DNA of 64,000 nt from Bacteroidales bacterium (GTDB lineage: Bacteria; Bacillota; Clostridia; Lachnospirales; Lachnospiraceae): assembly GCA_023664535.1 (NCBI GenBank), contig JAMPFJ010000011.1:1-64000 (forward strand), in the 5' to 3' direction. The notes beneath the pieces were generated by a model, which was not told where the DNA came from, did not search any database, and saw only the letters and a list, made by a program, of their open reading frames with translations. The translations under genes and the position numbers were made by a program. Shown here one piece after another: positions 59,729-64,000 of this stretch; position 1 is the stretch's first letter; every line of letters begins with the position of its first letter.

Positions 59729-60439
59729 ATGGATAGCAAAAATGAAACAATAGAAGCAAAACAGTCTTTAGATATGTTGATTGCAGATTCCATTGAACTG
59801 ATTCAGTATGCAAGGCAGATTACTGCAAAACAGGTAAATCTAGTGCAATTAATGACTTATTACTCACTTGGGAAATGGATTGTTGACGAACAACAAGAAG
59901 GAAAAGAGCGGGCGAAATATGGAAAGCAGGTTTTGAAAAAATTATCAGAAAGCCTTACAAAGGAATTTGGCAGAGGATTTTCGGAAACGAACTTAGAGTA
60001 TGCCAGAAAATTTTATCTCACATATGCAGATCGAATTTCCCAGACACTGTTTGAGGAATTTGCAGTAAAAAAATCCCAAACAGTGTTTGAAGAATTGGAT
60101 AAGGAACAACCTTTTATTGTTTCATGGTCACACTATTTGCTGCTTATGCGGATAGAGAATGAGGATGAACGAAAATTTTACGAGATAGAATCAGCAAAAT
60201 CTAGTTGGGGAATACGTACATTGCAAAGGCAGTATAATTCAAGCCTCTATGAAAGGCTGCCGGAAGAGAATCCAACAGTAGGAATTTTGCTATGTAAGGA
60301 AAAGGATGATACTCTTGTAGAAATTACATTGCCAGACAATGCCAATATTTATGCGTCAGAGTATCAGCTATATTTGCCTGATAAGAAAGAATTGCAGAAG
60401 AAATTAAAGGAATGGATAGAAGAAGGAACGGATGTGTAA
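59729..60439 (+). pseudogene. DUF1016 (YhcG-type) nuclease gene with internal deletion
   Basis: The first ~175 residues match the DUF1016 N-terminal domain (QVNLVQLMTYYSLGKWIVDEQQ; KKLSESLTKEFGRGFSETNLEYARKFYLTY; SWSHYLLLMRIENEDERKFYEIES). The protein should then continue for about 100 residues into the PDDEXK nuclease core, but after SLYERL it jumps to NPTVGILLCKEKDDTLVEITLPDNANIYASEYQLYLP, which is the end of that domain. At 236 aa instead of about 340 it lacks the catalytic centre. The join is in frame and no stop was introduced, so a product may still be made. Confidence 0.75.
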
Positions 60440-60443
60440 ATAT

Positions 60444-60471
60444 TAAAGAACCACAACCGGTCTGCCGATAT
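60444..60471 (+). promoter_or_regulatory. Sigma-28-type promoter upstream of pseF
   Basis: TAAA, 16 bases and GCCGATAT (7 of 8 at -10) lie ~105 bases before pseF, directly after the DUF1016 gene. It would place pseudaminic acid synthesis in the late flagellar class. Confidence 0.6.
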
Positions 60472-60576
60472 AATTATTATAATGCGGTTTATTGCGGTCA
60501 GGCATTTTGAACCTGACCGTGATTGCCGGGTTAAGAGATACACCCAAAAAAGAATGGAGCAGGGAGGCGAAGATTC

Positions 60577-61275
60577 ATGCAGGGTAAGCAAATAGCAATT
60601 ATTACAGCAAGAGGTGGCAGCAAGCGTATTCCGAAGAAAAATATCAAAGAGTTCTGCGGCAAGCCAATCATGGCATATTCCATTGAAGCCGCTATAGATT
60701 CCCAATTATTTGATGAGGTGATGGTCTCTACGGATAGCGAAGAGATTGCGGAAATTGCAAGACAATACGGGGCAAATGTGCCCTTTATGCGGAGTGAAAA
60801 AACGGCAGACGATTACGCCACAACCAATGACGTATTAAAGGAGGTATTTTCCGAATATAAAGAAAGGGGACAGGATTTTGACCTGGCGGTATGTCTTTAT
60901 CCCACGGCGCCTTTTGTGACAGCAGAGAAGCTGAGGAATGCAATGGAACTGATGGAAAAAGAGAATGCGGATGCGGTTACGCCGGTGGTGAGATTTTCTT
61001 TTCCACCGCAAAGGGCTCATGTTATCCGGGAAGGCGGGCTTGAATATCAGTATCCGGAGTATGCCCTTACCCGTTCACAGGATTTGGAGCCGATTTATCA
61101 TGACTGTGGACAGTTTTATGTGATGCGGGTTGCCAATGTGCTGGGCGATGTGCCGGCAAAACGCACACTGCCGCTGGTGATGTCGGAGCTGGAGGTACAG
61201 GATATTGACAATGAAGAGGACTGGAAACTGGCAGAGATAAAGTATAAAATGATGAGGGAAAAACGGGGAAAATAG
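60577..61275 (+). CDS. pseF: Pseudaminic acid cytidylyltransferase
   Basis: A 232-aa enzyme that activates pseudaminic acid with CTP to CMP-pseudaminic acid, the donor for Maf transferases. It has the NeuA/PseF loop IAIITARGGSKRIPKKNIKEFCGKPIMAYSIEAA, VMVSTDSEEIAEIARQYGANVPFMRS and LCLYPTAPF-like (VCLYPTAPFVTAEKL), ending QDIDNEEDWKLAEIKYKMM. The sequence favours PseF over NeuA because of PFMRSEKTADDYATT and DCGQFYVMR; the adjacent pseI supports this. AGGGAGG precedes the ATG. Confidence 0.9.
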   Translation: MQGKQIAIITARGGSKRIPKKNIKEFCGKPIMAYSIEAAIDSQLFDEVMVSTDSEEIAEIARQYGANVPFMRSEKTADDYATTNDVLKEVFSEYKERGQDFDLAVCLYPTAPFVTAEKLRNAMELMEKENADAVTPVVRFSFPPQRAHVIREGGLEYQYPEYALTRSQDLEPIYHDCGQFYVMRVANVLGDVPAKRTLPLVMSELEVQDIDNEEDWKLAEIKYKMMREKRGK

Positions 61276-61285
61276 AAGTTTAGCG

Positions 61286-61314
61286 TTGTTTTTACAGTGA
61301 TGCAATGTTACAAT
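61286..61314 (+). promoter_or_regulatory. Sigma-A-type promoter before the metallo-hydrolase gene
   Basis: TTGTTT, a 17-base spacer and TACAAT follow the pseF stop and lie ~60 bases before the next ATG. Confidence 0.5.
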
Positions 61315-61372
61315 AAAAAGCAGGCGAAAGGTGAAATCAGCGGAGTATAATCGAATTTTAGGGGGAGAAGGT

Positions 61373-62053
61373 ATGTTAAGCGATTATAAAATAGAGGAGA
61401 CAGAGATTAACAGATACACACTGGATTTTTTTGGCTCTAATATGTACGTTCTGATAAAAGGGGACTCGGCGTTAATTATAGACCCTCATGTCAATCGGGA
61501 GGTAGAAGATACATTCAGACAAAAAGGGATTAAGGAAGTATGGATTATTTTGACCCATGAGCATTTTGACCATATTTCCGGAGTGAATTTTTTCCGGGAA
61601 AACTGGAAATGCACAGTGATTTGCGGAGAGCGGGCAAAGGAAAGCCTGCCGAATCCCAAAAAGAATTTGGCTGCGTTTCTTAAGGCGTTCCTGCTGGAGA
61701 AAAACCCGGTTATTGTAAAAGCGGCGGAAAATATACTGGATGAAGAATATGGGTGCCATGCAGATATTGATTTTGCAGGAGAATATCAATTTGAATGGAA
61801 AGGAATAATTTTCCGTCTGGTGGAGACACCGGGACATTCGGAGGGAAGCATCTGTATACTGGCGGATGGAAAATATTTGTTTAGCGGCGACAGTCTGGTG
61901 GGAGATAATGCGCTGATTACCCGGCTGCCCGGAGGAAGTAAAAAGGAGTATTATAGTGTTACCAAACCATTTTTAACCAGACTGCCATGGAATGTAATTG
62001 TTTTTCCGGGACATGGGGAAGAAAATCCGATATTGGATTTTAATATTACCTGA
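61373..62053 (+). CDS. Metallo-beta-lactamase fold hydrolase
   Basis: A 226-aa protein with the metal-binding motif LTHEHFDHISG (HxHxDH, ~residues 61-66), a second His in ETPGHSEGSICIL, Asp in LFSGDSLVG, and a final FPGHGEENP. This is the glyoxalase II/hydrolase branch rather than an antibiotic-degrading enzyme. It lies between pseF and pseI. In the standard pseudaminic pathway the UDP-sugar hydrolase is PseG, which belongs to a different fold, so this protein could be an unrelated neighbour or a substitute hydrolase. ATG chosen for GGGGGAG upstream. Confidence 0.85.
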   Translation: MLSDYKIEETEINRYTLDFFGSNMYVLIKGDSALIIDPHVNREVEDTFRQKGIKEVWIILTHEHFDHISGVNFFRENWKCTVICGERAKESLPNPKKNLAAFLKAFLLEKNPVIVKAAENILDEEYGCHADIDFAGEYQFEWKGIIFRLVETPGHSEGSICILADGKYLFSGDSLVGDNALITRLPGGSKKEYYSVTKPFLTRLPWNVIVFPGHGEENPILDFNIT

Positions 62054-62085
62054 TAAACAGTTGTTTACGGATAAGGAGGAACAAG

Positions 62086-63135
62086 GTGAAAAAGGAAATT
62101 CAAATTGATAATCGTATAATCAGTGAAAATTCACCTGCATATATTATTGCAGAAATGTCAGCTAATCATTTGATGGATTTTGAGCGGGCAAAGGAAATCA
62201 TATATCGGTTAAAGGATTCCGGTGCGGATGCGGTTAAGCTTCAGACCTATACGGCAGATACCATTACCATTGACTGTGATAATCCGGAATTTCAGATTCA
62301 TGGCGGATTATGGGACGGCGAAACCCTGTACAGTCTGTATCAGAAAGCCTATACGCCATGGGAATGGCAGAAGGATTTGCTGGATTATGCAAACAGTCTG
62401 GGATTAAGCTGCTTTTCCTCTCCCTTTGATTTGACTGCGGTTGATTTTATGGAGGAAATCGGTATGCCGGCATTTAAAGTGGCATCCTACGAGATTAATG
62501 ATATTCCCATGCTGAGAAGGATTGCCAAAACCGGAAAGCCGGTGATTATTTCTACCGGAACCGCTTATTTAGAAGATATAGAGCGGGCATTAAGGGTTTG
62601 CCGGGAAGAGGGAAACGAACAGGTAATTCTGCTAAAATGTACCTCTGCCTATCCGTGTCCCTATGAGGATATGAATCTTAAGGTAATTCCGTTAATGAAA
62701 AATACCTTTGACTGTATGGTGGGATTATCCGACCATACTTTGGGAAGTGAGGTTGCCTTAGGGGGAATTGCCCTGGGTGCAAAAGTACTGGAAAAACACG
62801 TTACGATTAAACGTGAGGACGGAGGACCGGATGCCGCATTTTCCATGGAGATAGAGGAGTTTACCGATATGGTCAGGCAAATCCGGAATCTGGAAAAGGC
62901 GCTGGGAAAAGCAACCTTTGAGCTGACGGATAAACAGGAAGGAGCCAGAAGCGGGACAAGGTCTCTTTATGTGGTAAAGGATATGAAAAAGGGTGAAGCG
63001 ATTACAGAAGAAAATGTTAAATCCATCCGTCCGGGAAAGGGACTGCATACAATGCATTATGTTAAAGTACTGGGAAGAGCTGTCCGGGAAGAGGTAAAAA
63101 AAGGTACACCGCTATCCTGGGATATGATAGAATAG
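62086..63135 (+). CDS. pseI: Pseudaminic acid synthase (GTG start)
   Basis: A 349-aa enzyme that condenses PEP with 2,4-diacetamido-2,4,6-trideoxy-altropyranose to pseudaminic acid. The TIM barrel shows AYIIAEMSANHLMDFERAKEII, GADAVKLQTYTADTITIDC, LWDGETLYSLYQKAYTPWEWQ, FKVASYEINDIPML and VGLSDHTLGSEVALGGIALGAKVLEKH. The C-terminal ~65 residues are the antifreeze-like SAF domain. These motifs are specific to PseI rather than NeuB or LegI. The GTG start has AAGGAGG seven bases upstream and no better ATG. Confidence 0.95.
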   Translation: MKKEIQIDNRIISENSPAYIIAEMSANHLMDFERAKEIIYRLKDSGADAVKLQTYTADTITIDCDNPEFQIHGGLWDGETLYSLYQKAYTPWEWQKDLLDYANSLGLSCFSSPFDLTAVDFMEEIGMPAFKVASYEINDIPMLRRIAKTGKPVIISTGTAYLEDIERALRVCREEGNEQVILLKCTSAYPCPYEDMNLKVIPLMKNTFDCMVGLSDHTLGSEVALGGIALGAKVLEKHVTIKREDGGPDAAFSMEIEEFTDMVRQIRNLEKALGKATFELTDKQEGARSGTRSLYVVKDMKKGEAITEENVKSIRPGKGLHTMHYVKVLGRAVREEVKKGTPLSWDMIE

Positions 63136-63195
63136 GAATCGGGAAGCAACGATTGGGTAAGGAGCATTGCAGGATAGATGTAGAAAGGAAATACC

Positions 63196-64000
63196 ATGAA
63201 AACGACAGGATTGGTAATTGGAGCAGGAAGGGATGCAATACATGTAATCCTTCTGGCGCAAAAACAGGGAATTTATGTAATTGCGCTGGATGGAAATGCA
63301 GAAGCGGAAGGCATGCAGTATGCAGATAAAGCTGTGATGGTGGATATTTCTGATATGGATGCAGTACATAAGGTGATAGAGGAAATACATCCGGATTTGG
63401 TGCTTCCGGTTCCGATTGGACGCTACTTAATCACAACGGGATACGTAAATGAAAAATTTGGATTAAGAGGAGTTAAGCGAAGAGCAACTGAACTGAGTAC
63501 AGATAAATATCTGTTTCATTCGGTTTTGCAGGAGCAAAATCTCCGTCCGATAGAATCATTTCTTGTGAATAGTGAGATAAAACCGCAGCCGGACGCAATG
63601 AAATATCCTGCTATATTGAAACCACGTTTTGGTTCCGGAAGCAGAGAGGTGTTTTTTGTCAACAACGAAGAAGAGACGAAAAAAGTTTATCAGAAAATTG
63701 CAGCGGGAGACGAAGATTTTGTTTTTGAGGAGGCGGTAGATGGAATTGAATATGGTGTGGACGGTGTGGTTATAAACGGTAAGTTTTATCTTGTTCTTTT
63801 GCGGAAAAAAGTGTTGACACCGCTGCCTGTCCGGCAGGCTATTGCCAGTTTTTCCGTTATAAAAAATGAGAAAAACAAAGAGTTATGGGATGATGTAAAC
63901 GCCTGCATGGAAAAGGTGGTATGGACACTGGATTATGATGATTGTTTGGTTAATGCAGATATTATCGTAAATGAAAATGGAGTTTTTGTGATTGAAATTG
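63196..64000 (+). CDS. ATP-grasp domain protein, N-terminal part (runs off the window)
   Basis: The frame from an ATG after GAAAGGAA is open to the last base, giving 268 residues without a stop. It starts with a Rossmann-like preATP-grasp domain (GLVIGAGRDAIHVILLAQKQGIYVIALDGN) and continues with the nucleotide-binding region YPAILKPRFGSGSREVFFVNNEEE and FVFEEAVDGIEYGVDGVVING. ATP-grasp enzymes join a carboxylate to an amine through an acyl phosphate. Such genes recur in pseudaminic or legionaminic loci, where they may modify the amino groups of the sugar, for example with an amino acid. The specific reaction is not known. Confidence 0.85.
   Translation, partial: MKTTGLVIGAGRDAIHVILLAQKQGIYVIALDGNAEAEGMQYADKAVMVDISDMDAVHKVIEEIHPDLVLPVPIGRYLITTGYVNEKFGLRGVKRRATELSTDKYLFHSVLQEQNLRPIESFLVNSEIKPQPDAMKYPAILKPRFGSGSREVFFVNNEEETKKVYQKIAAGDEDFVFEEAVDGIEYGVDGVVINGKFYLVLLRKKVLTPLPVRQAIASFSVIKNEKNKELWDDVNACMEKVVWTLDYDDCLVNADIIVNENGVFVIEI

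Overview
The window looks like chromosome from a motile member of the Lachnospiraceae (low- to mid-GC Clostridia). The basis is: a Bacillus/Clostridium-type late flagellar cluster in the order comF, yvyF-like, flgM, flgN, flgK, flgL, fliW, csrA, flaG, fliD, fliS, hag; an mbl-flhO-flhP-type block; AGGAGG-type ribosome binding sites; and family-level resemblance of many proteins. No rRNA, tRNA or CRISPR array was seen.

Layout. 1-2450 is an accessory edge: the end of a CPBP membrane protease, an AlbA_2/ATPase regulator and an IS200-type remnant. 2484-10750 is housekeeping: murG and a TSCPD protein on the minus strand, then a membrane protein, a PdaA-like deacetylase, pgi, malQ, plsC and a small membrane protein. 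10975-16316 is a separate flagellar module: a FliK-like giant protein, a second 460-aa flagellin and a divergent FliS-like protein, with a consensus sigma-28 promoter before the flagellin. 16464-22787 carries HIT, a two-gene metal ABC transporter, TraX, a DivIVA protein and a multi-PAS protein with no output domain. 22851-26004 is mbl-flgF-flgG-flgJ. 26031-28327 is a BlaI/BlaR1-like pair plus a small secreted protein. 28544-44114 runs recD2, comF and the whole late flagellar operon, including two tandem flgK genes, to the short major flagellin.

44358-55000 is a surface-glycan assembly locus immediately downstream of the major flagellin. It has a GT2 glycosyltransferase, two Maf (DUF115) proteins, two CgeB-type glycosyltransferases (one fused to a methyltransferase), and a cytosolic TPR plus alkaline-phosphatase-superfamily protein whose reading frame contains a run of nine Gs. 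Converging on it from the minus strand (54994-59304) are three genes for phosphonate synthesis: phosphonopyruvate decarboxylase, an iron alcohol dehydrogenase and a three-domain nucleotidyltransferase/cytidylyltransferase/PEP mutase. After two decayed nuclease genes, 60577-64000 starts a pseudaminic acid set (pseF, a metallo-hydrolase, pseI, an ATP-grasp enzyme), with a sigma-28-like site upstream of pseF.

Working model (inference). Flagellin is made under sigma-28 and FliW/CsrA control and O-glycosylated by Maf proteins with pseudaminic acid. The glycan is extended by GT2/CgeB enzymes, methylated, and possibly capped with a CMP-activated phosphonate, likely 2-hydroxyethylphosphonate, by the alkaline-phosphatase-superfamily protein. 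That protein could be switched on and off by slippage in its G9 tract. This phosphonate-tailored, possibly phase-variable flagellar glycan is the best candidate for an undescribed system here. Other structures of note are a 210-bp MITE-like inverted repeat with 13-bp direct repeats between flgL and fliW (and two solo copies of its end elsewhere), a CsrA-like hairpin in the flagellin leader, and a 36-bp direct repeat pair beside a long palindrome downstream of the flagellin.
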